A stretch of 64,000 bases of DNA, taken from positions 38,478 through 102,477 of the forward strand of contig CAYRQP010000008.1 in NCBI GenBank assembly GCA_964426545.1, in the 5' to 3' direction. Position numbers and translations under genes: made by a program. Origin of the DNA: CAYRQP01 sp964426545 (GTDB lineage: Bacteria > Fermentibacterota > Fermentibacteria > Fermentibacterales > JCC-6). Below are positions 24,723 to 33,162 of the stretch, piece after piece. The notes under the pieces were generated by a model that worked only from the letters and a program-made list of their open reading frames with translations, searched no databases and was not told where the DNA came from. The stretch's first letter is position 1; the number at the start of each line of letters is the position of its first letter.

Positions 24723-25628
24723 TCATGAGTGAAGGAACTCATTCCAGGAATCGATGAAATCGCTCTTCGATGTCTCGGGAAACCTGCCGTGCCATTTCTG
24801 AAAGGTTCCATTTGGGTCGTATCCGATTACGGGAACTCCGAGTGCGCATGCATCTGCCCAGAGATTTGGCTCGGTTGTTACAACCGCAGAAGCACGGGCA
24901 ACAATTGCTGCTCTTGTTTCACGGGTAATTTCGGGATATTCCGCATTTTTCCCTGTCAATGTGACGGTACGCAAAGGAATCTCTGCTTCGAAGCGGTTCA
25001 AGAGGTTCATTGCACAGGAAGACATTGCCATAAAGGGCAGTATCCTGCCGGAACCGGGTGCTGTAATTGCCGAAGCCTTTGCATCGTGGTGCGACGGAAC
25101 AACAGGCAACCAGTCAGAATCTGGATTCATCCCGATGATTAGAGATAGTGTGTGACAGTAATCGGGGTATATTTCGATATCCGTATCTACAGAGATGTTC
25201 ACAGACCTGTCACGGAAACCTGCTATCCTGATACCGGCTTTCGATTTTCTAAAATATCTAATGATATTCTTCTCACTGTAATGAAGCGGGGAAATGAGAA
25301 TCGACCTGTCCGTCAGAACCCGGGAATCAGGATTGTCTTCGTGGATGTAATTAGTGCCGTAACAGATGAATTCAGGATGCCACTTGAGTGTACTGAAAAG
25401 TTCGCGGTCACGCCTGCTGCATATAACGACAAGGGGAACATCGGGAAGCCGCTTTTGGAGAGTATTGGCAAGATATACGGAAGGCCAGGCATCTTCTTCA
25501 TTCATTCCGGTGAATACTGCTATCACATCCGGATTCTTGAGGTCACCCGGTATATGGATTTGTGTCTTTGGGTATTTTTCTGTGGAATTCGTGAAGAACT
25601 CGCACATCTTTCGGATGATATCAGTCAT
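24723..25628 (-). CDS. GT9-like (heptosyltransferase-type) glycosyltransferase, divergent
   Basis: 301 residues with a two-lobe layout. The N-terminal half has DVIAVFTGMNEEDAWPSVYL and PLVVICSRRDRELFSTLKW; the C-terminal half has TEPNLWADACALGVPVIGYD, like the acceptor/donor segment of ADP-heptose:LPS heptosyltransferases where a glycosyltransferase tests for a nearby dominant sugar-nucleotide site. No complete family signature is visible, so the call is tentative. The start overlaps the upstream TPR-protein stop by 4 bases. A role in core-sugar transfer fits with gmhB elsewhere in the window. Confidence 0.6.
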   Translation of the reverse strand: MTDIIRKMCEFFTNSTEKYPKTQIHIPGDLKNPDVIAVFTGMNEEDAWPSVYLANTLQKRLPDVPLVVICSRRDRELFSTLKWHPEFICYGTNYIHEDNPDSRVLTDRSILISPLHYSEKNIIRYFRKSKAGIRIAGFRDRSVNISVDTDIEIYPDYCHTLSLIIGMNPDSDWLPVVPSHHDAKASAITAPGSGRILPFMAMSSCAMNLLNRFEAEIPLRTVTLTGKNAEYPEITRETRAAIVARASAVVTTEPNLWADACALGVPVIGYDPNGTFQKWHGRFPETSKSDFIDSWNEFLHS

Positions 25629-26305
25629 TCATATTCCCGAAGGATGGTCTCTGCCATAGAGCGGGAACCCGCTTCGAAAATGTCATTGTCAATTACTGAC
25701 TGAAGCAGATTCATCGCTTCTGTAAAACGTCCCTGTTCGAGCAGACTCAGAGCAAGAACTACCGGTGCAAGTCCTTCGTTGGGATAGACGGATATGAGAT
25801 GGCGTGAAATCAGCTCGCATCCGATATAACTTCCTGACTGGATAAGTGCAAAACAGAGATCTATCGAAGCGTAGTACAATTCACGCGAGGATGATGCCCG
25901 TTCGACGGCTTCAGATAGATATTCGACTGCATCGGAGGGTGAGTTGCGGTAAATCATTGAAATCCCATGGGCTCTGGATGAAAGCCAGTCATTGCCATCG
26001 ATGGACTCAAGCAGTTCACAGGCGGCAGTGGAAAGACCGGTTTGCCATGCCAGTCTGGCATACCAGAATACCAGCAGGCGTGGGTCTATCGGATACTGTT
26101 CAAACAGACGTATGATTCCGGATGCCCGTTCCGCGTTACCCGAGTAAAGAGCGTCTTCGAGAAATGAACAGAGTATCCTGGACTGGTCTCCGATCGCACC
26201 TTCATCCATATAGACTGCTCCGGCTTCGACGAGTAGTCCCTCCTGTTCGAAATCAAATCCGGATGTCGATAGAACTGCGATTGAAAACATAATCGAAAGT
26301 ATCAT
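25625..26305 (-). CDS. exported helical-repeat (TPR-like) protein
   Basis: 226 residues. The N-terminus MILSIMFSIAVLSTSGFDFE looks like a short signal peptide. The rest is made of repeating helix pairs (RLLVFWYARLAWQTGLSTAA, YYASIDLCFALIQSGSYIGC, APVVLALSLLEQGRFTEAMN) of the tetratricopeptide kind. It overlaps both neighbours by 4 bases (phosphatidyltransferase upstream, GT9-like gene downstream), so it is co-translated with envelope genes. Partner unknown. Confidence 0.7.
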   Translation of the reverse strand: MILSIMFSIAVLSTSGFDFEQEGLLVEAGAVYMDEGAIGDQSRILCSFLEDALYSGNAERASGIIRLFEQYPIDPRLLVFWYARLAWQTGLSTAACELLESIDGNDWLSSRAHGISMIYRNSPSDAVEYLSEAVERASSSRELYYASIDLCFALIQSGSYIGCELISRHLISVYPNEGLAPVVLALSLLEQGRFTEAMNLLQSVIDNDIFEAGSRSMAETILREYE

Positions 26306-26940
26306 GACTTCTTCCCCATAATAGATGAAAGTATTCTTTTCACAAGTCTAATATAACTTATCAGAGCGACAACTGCTGAGAGAATTGCTATTATAGTTAC
26401 CGGCATCAGTGCAGTCCTGAACAGTTGCTTCTCGGGAAATGCATCGGTTGCGGAGATAACAATGAGTACCAGATAACTGAAGATGACAGCGAGTTTTTCA
26501 CCCTTTGTGATAGTGACGACCGGAAATGATATCGACCAGGAGATGACTGCCAGCACAAGAAGAATGAGTATGTGGTAACTCATGAGTATAGTGACGACAT
26601 AAGTATCGGGTTTTCCCATAGTAACATTCAGAATCGGAAGTGTGACTGATATGAATATCTTGTCAGCGATGAAATCGAAGACCTTTCCCGGATATGTTAC
26701 TTTATGCATCCGCCGCGCAAGCCACCCGTCGAAATAATCTGAAAGGACAGCACCGAGGATGACCCAGAACAGCACAAATTTGCTGATAAGTCCGAGTAAG
26801 AAGAGGACAACTACCCCGGTTGCCAGTATGCGTATCCATGTGATCAGAGCAGGTATCACAGGGAGTCTTTCCGTGAGCTCAGCAGTGCTCTTCTGAATAT
26901 CTTCCTGAAATGCAGAAAAGTCCCAAATAATCTTTTTCAT
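26302..26940 (-). CDS. CDP-alcohol phosphatidyltransferase, PgsA-like
   Basis: 212 residues with about five or six membrane helices. The catalytic signature D-x2-DG-x2-AR-x8-G-x3-D-x3-D is complete: SDYFDGWLARRM, then PGKVFDFIADKIF. Enzymes of this family swap CMP of CDP-diacylglycerol for an alcohol; with glycerol-3-phosphate this gives phosphatidylglycerol phosphate (PgsA). The acceptor cannot be told from sequence. An N-terminal soluble stretch (FSAFQEDIQKSTAELTERLP) is longer than usual. Follows the 26952 gene by about 11 bases. Confidence 0.87.
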   Translation of the reverse strand: MKKIIWDFSAFQEDIQKSTAELTERLPVIPALITWIRILATGVVVLFLLGLISKFVLFWVILGAVLSDYFDGWLARRMHKVTYPGKVFDFIADKIFISVTLPILNVTMGKPDTYVVTILMSYHILILLVLAVISWSISFPVVTITKGEKLAVIFSYLVLIVISATDAFPEKQLFRTALMPVTIIAILSAVVALISYIRLVKRILSSIMGKKS

Positions 26941-26951
26941 TTAATGAACTG

Positions 26952-27557
26952 CTAATGGTTCAGGTTTGAATTCAGATGAAAGAGTACATCGAGCTCAGCC
27001 ATGCTGATCCATGTGCGTTCCCATGGTGAATCGATATCGAACAAAGTGATAATTCTGTTCAGTTCAGCATTGTTGAGAATGTGATCCGGACGGAACAATC
27101 CGTCAGGTGCAAGGTTCATCCATCCTGCTGCAAGTACGGTGGAGATGATGTGACCGTAATCATCATCTTCGAGGTCAGGTGGAATAGGGTGTTCGATAAC
27201 CAGAAGGTTGTGAAGTTCGTATCTTCCGTACCAGGAGAGCGCAATTGCCAGGTCTCTTCTTGTGGCAGGGATACTGATGCCGAGACCGAGCATCCATATT
27301 TCCGCATTTCCGATCTCTCCCCTGTCAACGAGTGAGAGAACGAGATGGAGAAATGAACTATTGTCACCTGAGCGTGTTCCTGATTCCAGTATGCTGAGGA
27401 TTTCAGCGGAAAGCGAATCACCTAAAGTTTCACCGCTTCTGAAGCGGGGAAATGAGATCAAAGTGTATGACTCCCCTTCTCCTGACACTGATTCCCAAAA
27501 AGCATCATTGTAGGTATTGGAAAAAGCTGCAGCAGCAGTCGATAGAACGAGAAACAG
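26952..27557 (-). CDS. exported protein of unknown function, start next to tRNA-Gly unresolved
   Basis: About 200 residues. The open frame continues upstream straight through the tRNA-Gly gene on the same strand, but that stretch is tRNA, not coding. After the tRNA 3' CCA (27563) no ATG, GTG or TTG occurs before residue about 28; the hydrophobic VLFLVLSTAAAAFS at once downstream looks like a signal-peptide core, so translation may start at the CTG at 27557 or the ATA at 27563. The rest is helical and TPR-like (SSFLHLVLSLVDRGEIGNAE) with a conserved-looking C-terminus DSPWERTWISMAELDVLFHL. The 5' end may also be damaged. Confidence 0.5.
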   Translation of the reverse strand: MFLVLSTAAAAFSNTYNDAFWESVSGEGESYTLISFPRFRSGETLGDSLSAEILSILESGTRSGDNSSFLHLVLSLVDRGEIGNAEIWMLGLGISIPATRRDLAIALSWYGRYELHNLLVIEHPIPPDLEDDDYGHIISTVLAAGWMNLAPDGLFRPDHILNNAELNRIITLFDIDSPWERTWISMAELDVLFHLNSNLNH

Positions 27558-27562
27558 GACTA

Positions 27563-27638
27563 TGGAGCGGGTAACGGGGGTCGAACCCGCGACATTCAGC
27601 TTGGGAAGCTGATACTCTACCAGCTGAGTTATACCCGC
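27563..27638 (-). tRNA. tRNA-Gly (anticodon CCC), CCA encoded
   Basis: Seven-pair acceptor stem GCGGGTA/TACCCGC, D-arm with CTCAGCTGGTAGAG, anticodon stem TCAGC/GCTGA around loop TTCCCAA (anticodon CCC), T-loop GGTTCGACC, discriminator T and encoded CCA at 27565-27563. Transcribed with the minus-strand run, between dapF and the 26952 gene. Confidence 0.95.
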
Positions 27639-27684
27639 CCTGATTTTCAAACCAATGCTCAAATCAACTCCTTAACAGTTCCGG

Positions 27685-28494
27685 TTACGGGATTTGCAGT
27701 ATACCCGAATATACTATTCTCGCTTCACCTTCGAGCCAGTAGCCGAAGTCGTCCTTTCCTACGGTCAGGATGCACCCGCTCCTTACCTTTACATGTACCG
27801 GATAGTGCAGGTTGAGGGTTTCCACACCGCATACAGCTGCTGCCACTGCACCTGTGCCGCATGCAAGAGTTTCCCCTTCAACTCCCCGCTCGAAAGTCCT
27901 TATCTCCATGTTGTGCCTGTCATCTATCTGAACGTAATCGACATTCGTGCCGGCATTTCCGAATGCCGGATGCCTGCGGAGTCGGGTTGATTCATTTTGG
28001 AAGTTATCAGCAGTGATGCCATTTGTGAATACGACTGCATGGGGTACTCCTGTATTGAGTGATGAGACTGTCAGTTCTTCGCCTTCGCTGAGTTGTATTT
28101 TCTCGTCGAGAAACTCAATTACAGGGTCGGTCATCCAGAGTCGTACGAGGTTATCTTTTAGTACAATGGTTTTGTGAACACCTGCATCACTGGAAAAGAA
28201 AAACTCTCTCTCTTTCTCGGCAATCCCGAGATTGACAGCAAATGCTGCAATACATCTTCCGCCGTTGCCGCACATTTCGGCAGTATTACCATTGCTGTTG
28301 TAATACTTCATTGAGAAGAGATTACGGTTATCGGGGCGGATTTCGATAAGACCATCAGCACCGATGGATGTTGCTCTTGTGCAGAGTTCTTTTACATAGC
28401 CTGTCGTGAATAGACCATCGCAAAGCATATCGATGTTATTCACCATGATGAAATCATTTCCGGCACCGCTCATCTTAGTGAATTCAAGTTTCAT
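27685..28494 (-). CDS. dapF: diaminopimelate epimerase
   Basis: 269 residues. The enzyme turns LL- into meso-diaminopimelate for lysine and peptidoglycan. It works without cofactor using two Cys, both present: the first in AEMCGNGGRCIAAFA and the second in ETLACGTGAVAAAVCG. N-terminal KMSGAGNDFIMVNN and IEIRPDNRN-type segments also fit. Overlaps the preceding STT3-like gene by 4 bases and ends about 46 bases before the tRNA. Confidence 0.95.
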   Translation of the reverse strand: MKLEFTKMSGAGNDFIMVNNIDMLCDGLFTTGYVKELCTRATSIGADGLIEIRPDNRNLFSMKYYNSNGNTAEMCGNGGRCIAAFAVNLGIAEKEREFFFSSDAGVHKTIVLKDNLVRLWMTDPVIEFLDEKIQLSEGEELTVSSLNTGVPHAVVFTNGITADNFQNESTRLRRHPAFGNAGTNVDYVQIDDRHNMEIRTFERGVEGETLACGTGAVAAAVCGVETLNLHYPVHVKVRSGCILTVGKDDFGYWLEGEARIVYSGILQIP

Positions 28495-30719
28495 CGATTC
28501 TTCCCGTCTGTTAACAATTCATACTCGTGTTCAGCTTCTGTGAGATTCGGATGCAGTTCCATGATTGTTTCATATTCTTCCATTGCAGATTCGAACATTC
28601 CTTCAGCCCCGTATAACCGCGCCAGAAGCAGTCTCAGTTCTCCGGAAGATCCGTTGCAATACAGATATGAGTGAATATCATCTGCCACATCTTCAATACT
28701 GTAACTGCCGATAATATACATTTGAATGAGGTCATTCAGCATATCATAGATTATTTCAGAATCAGCTCCCGACTGAAGCCCAAGCAGGAGTGCCATGGAC
28801 AACTTGTCAGGTTCACCGAATTCGATGCCTTCATCTGCCAGCCTGCCTGATGCATAAATGGGGTCAGACAGGATGTTTCTCGCTCCGTTGTAATCCCCGA
28901 ATATATCCGCGTAGCGTTCCTCGAAAAGAACCATGCGGTCAAGCGGGTCAGAGTGAATTGCAGAGTCGAGACTGAAAACTCTCAGTGAAGGGGTTTGGAA
29001 TACAAGAGACAGGTGTTCGAGCTTCTCGGGGGAATAGTGCATTAAATATCCCGAACAGTTCGTTGGCACTTCGGTTAGCCCGGCAAGATAAAGCAGTCCG
29101 GAAGGACTCCTGTCGAGGAGGAAGTCAGCCTGATAGAGAACAAGACTGCACTGTTTTCCTGACATGAATCTCACAAGACTATCTTCCGGGAGATACAGCA
29201 TTCTCGAAAACTCCTGAATAGTGTGCCTGTTATCTGTATTCTCGAAAAATGTATGCGTGACTACAGGGCGCTCTGCATAGGCGGAGATTAGCCCGGATAT
29301 GTGCCAGTAAGCGAGAACGGCATCATCGGGTTCAGTCGAACGATGCATCCATCCGAATAGTGAATCAAGTTCTTCATCGGAGAGAAGTGAGGATCCGTCT
29401 TCGAGATGCAGTACCGTTTTCGAAAGAGCGTTGGCTATCTGTGCAGGAAAGAGAGATTGAACGAGAATGAGACCATACAGTACGGGTACTATGATTATTT
29501 TGCGTTTCATGGCGAGGGCAAGCAGCGGTATTGATGCCACGGCAAGAAAAACAAGAAGGCGGTCGAAGAAGAGATAACCACCCAGCGAAAGCGGAAGGAA
29601 CCAGAAGAGCAAAGTGTTCCTGTATTTTCTGAAGAATTCAGGTATTCCGGCAATTGATGCGATTATGGGAATTCCGAATAGCAGAACAATCTGTGCGAGG
29701 GTCGGGCTTGTATAACCCGAAACCCAGAACAGGCGGGCATCCGGTGATAACAGAAGCGGATTGCCGGGATGCGAGAATAGATGCCTGAACTTCGCGATAA
29801 TTACGGCAGATACATGCTCGGTCGAAGCTCTCCCTAAGAAAGCTGTCACTACGACTATAGTGGGAATTGCAGCAAAGCTCAGATATTTCCTGTATTCCTT
29901 TCTTATGAGTACGGCAGGAATCAGGAAAAGTGCAAGAACGGAAGCAGGATTGAGGATAGCAACATCGTGACGCATATGGGAAAGGACAAGCGACGCTGCA
30001 ATCTGAACTGCTGAAAGCGACAGAGCTAATGGGACAGGGATTCTGTTCCTGAGATTTCGGATGTGCAGGTAGATAAGGAGGAACACGGATATGAACGCAG
30101 TGACTTTCCAGGCGGCAAGAGAAATAAAAAGCAGCAGTCCCGCGACTATAGAGTAGAGTCTGCATTTTCTTCCCTTATTCTGAAGTGCCGACTCTACCGC
30201 CCATCCAAGGAACACAATCAAGGGCAGTGCTACTGTCTCGCGGTACAGCGACCCCCCGCGCGCACGGAGCAGTGCAGGAAATAGAAATCCATAAAGCGTT
30301 GAGCCGATTAGTGATGAGACAAGGGGAAAACCCGATGACCGCATCCACAGATAGATTGCGGGAATTGTAAGCAGCGGGAAGAGAAGACAGAAGATTCGCA
30401 GAAAACTGTCTAAGTCTCCCCCTGTGATTCGGTGTAGATGTCCTGCGATGTACTCCTCGAGAATCGAGTTCTCTGATGTATCCATTCCGCTCGGGTGCAT
30501 TACCATCATATCAGTTTCGGGAATATTATTGCTCCCGGAGACCATTCGGACATATCTGTATGCCTGTGTTGTTTCGCCCTGCATTCGTGCCGGTGGGGGA
30601 AGTATGTCATTGGAAAAATAAAGCCTGAAGGTGAAAGAAATTGATATAGAGAGGATCAGCAGAAGAACTACAATTCCATAATGTGGTTCTCGGGGATTAT
30701 GTAGAGAAATTCTCGGCAT
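28491..30719 (-). CDS. STT3/AglB-like GT-C membrane protein with C-terminal TPR
   Basis: About 742 residues from the ATG at 30719; a TTG 12 bases upstream is possible. The first about 440 residues are a polytopic GT-C-like region: MVMHPSGMDTSENSILEEYI, IFCLLFPLLTIPAIYLWMRS and RARGGSLYRETVALPLIVFL resemble STT3 oligosaccharyltransferases. The soluble part has DDAVLAYWHISGLISAYAER where STT3 proteins carry WWDYG, so the acceptor-site motif has drifted. The last about 60 residues (LRLLLARLYGAEGMFESAME) look like TPR. It may transfer glycans to proteins or lipids at the periplasmic face. It overlaps mglA by about 23 bases and dapF by 4. Confidence 0.65.
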   Translation of the reverse strand: MPRISLHNPREPHYGIVVLLLILSISISFTFRLYFSNDILPPPARMQGETTQAYRYVRMVSGSNNIPETDMMVMHPSGMDTSENSILEEYIAGHLHRITGGDLDSFLRIFCLLFPLLTIPAIYLWMRSSGFPLVSSLIGSTLYGFLFPALLRARGGSLYRETVALPLIVFLGWAVESALQNKGRKCRLYSIVAGLLLFISLAAWKVTAFISVFLLIYLHIRNLRNRIPVPLALSLSAVQIAASLVLSHMRHDVAILNPASVLALFLIPAVLIRKEYRKYLSFAAIPTIVVVTAFLGRASTEHVSAVIIAKFRHLFSHPGNPLLLSPDARLFWVSGYTSPTLAQIVLLFGIPIIASIAGIPEFFRKYRNTLLFWFLPLSLGGYLFFDRLLVFLAVASIPLLALAMKRKIIIVPVLYGLILVQSLFPAQIANALSKTVLHLEDGSSLLSDEELDSLFGWMHRSTEPDDAVLAYWHISGLISAYAERPVVTHTFFENTDNRHTIQEFSRMLYLPEDSLVRFMSGKQCSLVLYQADFLLDRSPSGLLYLAGLTEVPTNCSGYLMHYSPEKLEHLSLVFQTPSLRVFSLDSAIHSDPLDRMVLFEERYADIFGDYNGARNILSDPIYASGRLADEGIEFGEPDKLSMALLLGLQSGADSEIIYDMLNDLIQMYIIGSYSIEDVADDIHSYLYCNGSSGELRLLLARLYGAEGMFESAMEEYETIMELHPNLTEAEHEYELLTDGKNR

Positions 30720-31281
30720 GAAGTTCAGCAATGGATTTTGAAATCATCTTCAGCGATTCTATCGGACCGGTACCGCCGAGAGCAACAGACTCGATTGTCT
30801 GCCAGCTGTGAGCACCTAACTGAATCTTGATGTCCTCGACTGACATGATGGCCGGCAGGTCTCTCTTGTTGAGTTGGAGAATTATCGGTAGCGACCCATA
30901 AGATAGATTGTGTTCCTTCAGGTTTTGTTCGAGGTCATCGAGACTGTTGAGATTGGCATCTATCCTCTCTATCTGGCTGTCTGCCACGAAAATAATCGCA
31001 TCCACACCTTCGAGAATGACCTTTCGGCTAAGGGAATAGTAAGCCTGACCGGGTACGGAATAAAGGTGAAGCCGTATGTTGTATTCACCTATCTTCGCGA
31101 AATTAACCGGAAGGAAATCGAAGAAGACCGTCCTGTCGCCCCTTGTGCAGAGCGTGACTAACTTGCCCCTGTGTTCGGGGGATATCAGGTCTCTTAATCG
31201 TCGCAGATTGGTGGTTTTTCCGGACAGCCCCGGCCCGTAGTAAACAACTTTATATGCGACTTCATTTCCTGACTGATGCAT
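30697..31281 (-). CDS. mglA: MglA-like Ras-family GTPase
   Basis: 194 residues. GTP-site motifs: G1 VVYYGPGLSGKTTNLRRL, G3 LYSVPGQAYYSLSRK, G4 ILQLNKRDLP. The bacterial MglA feature, VPGQ in place of DxxG with Pro, is present. MglA is a polarity switch for motility or pole-directed transport in myxobacteria and others, with MglB as activating partner. No mglB is visible here, so its role in this organism is open. It starts 31 bases after hslU and its tail overlaps the STT3-like gene. Confidence 0.9.
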   Translation of the reverse strand: MHQSGNEVAYKVVYYGPGLSGKTTNLRRLRDLISPEHRGKLVTLCTRGDRTVFFDFLPVNFAKIGEYNIRLHLYSVPGQAYYSLSRKVILEGVDAIIFVADSQIERIDANLNSLDDLEQNLKEHNLSYGSLPIILQLNKRDLPAIMSVEDIKIQLGAHSWQTIESVALGGTGPIESLKMISKSIAELHAENFST

Positions 31282-31312
31282 TCTTTTATACCCCTAGATC
31301 AGTTTTATTCCC

Positions 31313-32635
31313 CTACAGTATATAATTGCTATCTTCTCGTGCATCCGCAAGTCCTGAAAGAATGGACTTTGCTTCCTTTCCAGAAATGCGTACAGAGCCG
31401 CTTACAATGTCAGGTGCTCCGAAGAACTGCTCATCCAGAAGATAGCTCAAAACAGGGCGCAGACGCCTTGCTCCTATGTCTTCCGTAATCTCATTCAGGA
31501 AACTTGTTACCTGTGCTACCTCGCGGAGTGCGCCCTTCGTAAGTTTGAGATTTATACCGTCAGCCTTCAGTAGGGATGTATACTGCTTGAGAAGCGAGTG
31601 CTCAGGTTCAGTGAGGATACGCAAGAGTGCGTCTTCATCGAGCGGGTTCAGGGTAGTTCGCATCGGGAAGCGTCCCTGAAGTTCCGGAATAAGATCTGAA
31701 GGAGATGAGCCGTTGAAGGCACCGGCTGCAATAAACAATATATGATCGGTCTTTATGGGTCCGTAACGGGTATGAATTGTCGAACCCTCCACAATCGGAA
31801 GAAGGTCTCGCTGAACCCCCATGCGGGAAACATCAGGTCCCTTACCCCCTTCTATCCCGATTATCTTGTCTATCTCGTCAATGAAGATGATTCCGTATTC
31901 CTGTGCAAGTTCGAGACCTTCTCTTATGTGGTCAGTGCCGTCGAGGAGCCTTTTGAACTCCTCTTCCCGAAGGAATTCACGGGCATCGCTGACTTTCATC
32001 TTTCGGGCTTTTCTCCGTCCACCGAGCATTTTCTCCATCATGCCCTGAATATTCTCACCCATGGGTCCGTCGAAAGACCCGCCCCCTGGCATCACGGGGA
32101 ATATCCCCATCTGCGGTGCTGTCTCTGATACAATGAGATCGATCTCAGCTTCTTCCAGTGTCCCCCGTTTCAGCATACGCCGAATCTCTTCATCCGTATT
32201 ACCTGAGTATCCTGAAACTTTTAGAGCCTTTATGAGTCGTTTCTCGACTGCGGCATCGACTTCATCATCCCGTCCTGCCTGATTCTTATTGGCGGTCATG
32301 TTCATCGCTACGCGTACAAGACCACGCACCATCGATTCCACATCCCTGCCGACATAGCCGGTTTCCGTAAACTTGGTTGCTTCGACCTTTACGAACGGGG
32401 ATTCGGTAAGCGAAGCGAGCCGCCGGGCAATCTCGGTTTTCCCGATGCCTGTGGGTCCCATCATGATTAAATTGCTCGGATATATCTCTTTCCGCATATG
32501 TTCGGGTACATTACGGCGGCGGAATCTATTACGAAGTGCGATAGCAACGGAGCGCTTGGCATTTTCCTGTCCGATTACATGTTTGTCAAGCCATTTTACG
32601 ATTTCAGTCGGGGTTAACTCACGCTGATGCATCAT
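31313..32635 (-). CDS. hslU: ATP-dependent protease ATPase subunit HslU
   Basis: 440 residues from the ATG at 32635, following GGAGGAG inside the hslV end. HslU unfolds proteins and feeds them to HslV. Present are the N-terminal ELTPTEIVKWLDKHVIGQEN, Walker A MMGPTGIGKTEIARRLA, the pore motif GYVGRDVES, Walker B IIFIDEIDKIIG and the sensor/arginine-finger region LQGRFPMR. The C-terminal tail after DAREDSNYIL serves to dock HslV. The start overlaps the hslV stop. Confidence 0.97.
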   Translation of the reverse strand: MMHQRELTPTEIVKWLDKHVIGQENAKRSVAIALRNRFRRRNVPEHMRKEIYPSNLIMMGPTGIGKTEIARRLASLTESPFVKVEATKFTETGYVGRDVESMVRGLVRVAMNMTANKNQAGRDDEVDAAVEKRLIKALKVSGYSGNTDEEIRRMLKRGTLEEAEIDLIVSETAPQMGIFPVMPGGGSFDGPMGENIQGMMEKMLGGRRKARKMKVSDAREFLREEEFKRLLDGTDHIREGLELAQEYGIIFIDEIDKIIGIEGGKGPDVSRMGVQRDLLPIVEGSTIHTRYGPIKTDHILFIAAGAFNGSSPSDLIPELQGRFPMRTTLNPLDEDALLRILTEPEHSLLKQYTSLLKADGINLKLTKGALREVAQVTSFLNEITEDIGARRLRPVLSYLLDEQFFGAPDIVSGSVRISGKEAKSILSGLADAREDSNYIL

Positions 32636-33162
32636 AACTCCTCCACCTGAATCGAACCGCCGGTGTAAATACATATTCCGGATGCTATTTCAATACTCTT
32701 CTCCACAATTTCAGCAGGAGTCATATCAGTGTAAGATTCAATCGCCCGTGCTGCTGCAAGTGCATATGCATGTCCGGATCCGACAGCGACTATTCCGTCT
32801 TCAGGTTCCACAATTTCACCCGAGCCGCCAATCAGGAGAGCATGGTCTTTGTCTACTGCGGCAATGAGTGCGTTCAGTTCCCGGAGGTATTTGTCCATTC
32901 GCCACTCTCGTGCCAGTTCGACTGCTGCCCGTGGAAGGTTTCCCCTTGCATTCTCGAGTTTCTGCTCAAGTCTCTCGACAAGAGCAAAAGCATCGGCACC
33001 TGAACCTGAAAAGCCGACAATTACAGTGTCACTATACAGTTTTCTAATCTTATTTGCCGTGTTCTTGACGATTGTCGAACCCAGAGTAACCTGTCCATCA
33101 GCTGCCATTGCAGCTTTCCCGTTCTTGACAATTCCTATTACAGTTGTCGATTTGATTTCCAC
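32632..33162 (-). CDS. hslV: ATP-dependent protease peptidase subunit HslV
   Basis: 176 residues. The N-terminal nucleophile Thr follows a short propeptide (MEIKS, then TTVIGIVKNGKAAMAADGQV); the propeptide must be removed to expose Thr6. Proteasome-beta-like motifs ADGQVTLGSTIVK and VGFSGSGADAFALVERLEQ follow, and the IAVGSGHAYALAAARA-type segment near the C-terminus. It overlaps the DUF2723 gene start by one base and hslU by 4. Confidence 0.96.
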   Translation of the reverse strand: MEIKSTTVIGIVKNGKAAMAADGQVTLGSTIVKNTANKIRKLYSDTVIVGFSGSGADAFALVERLEQKLENARGNLPRAAVELAREWRMDKYLRELNALIAAVDKDHALLIGGSGEIVEPEDGIVAVGSGHAYALAAARAIESYTDMTPAEIVEKSIEIASGICIYTGGSIQVEEL

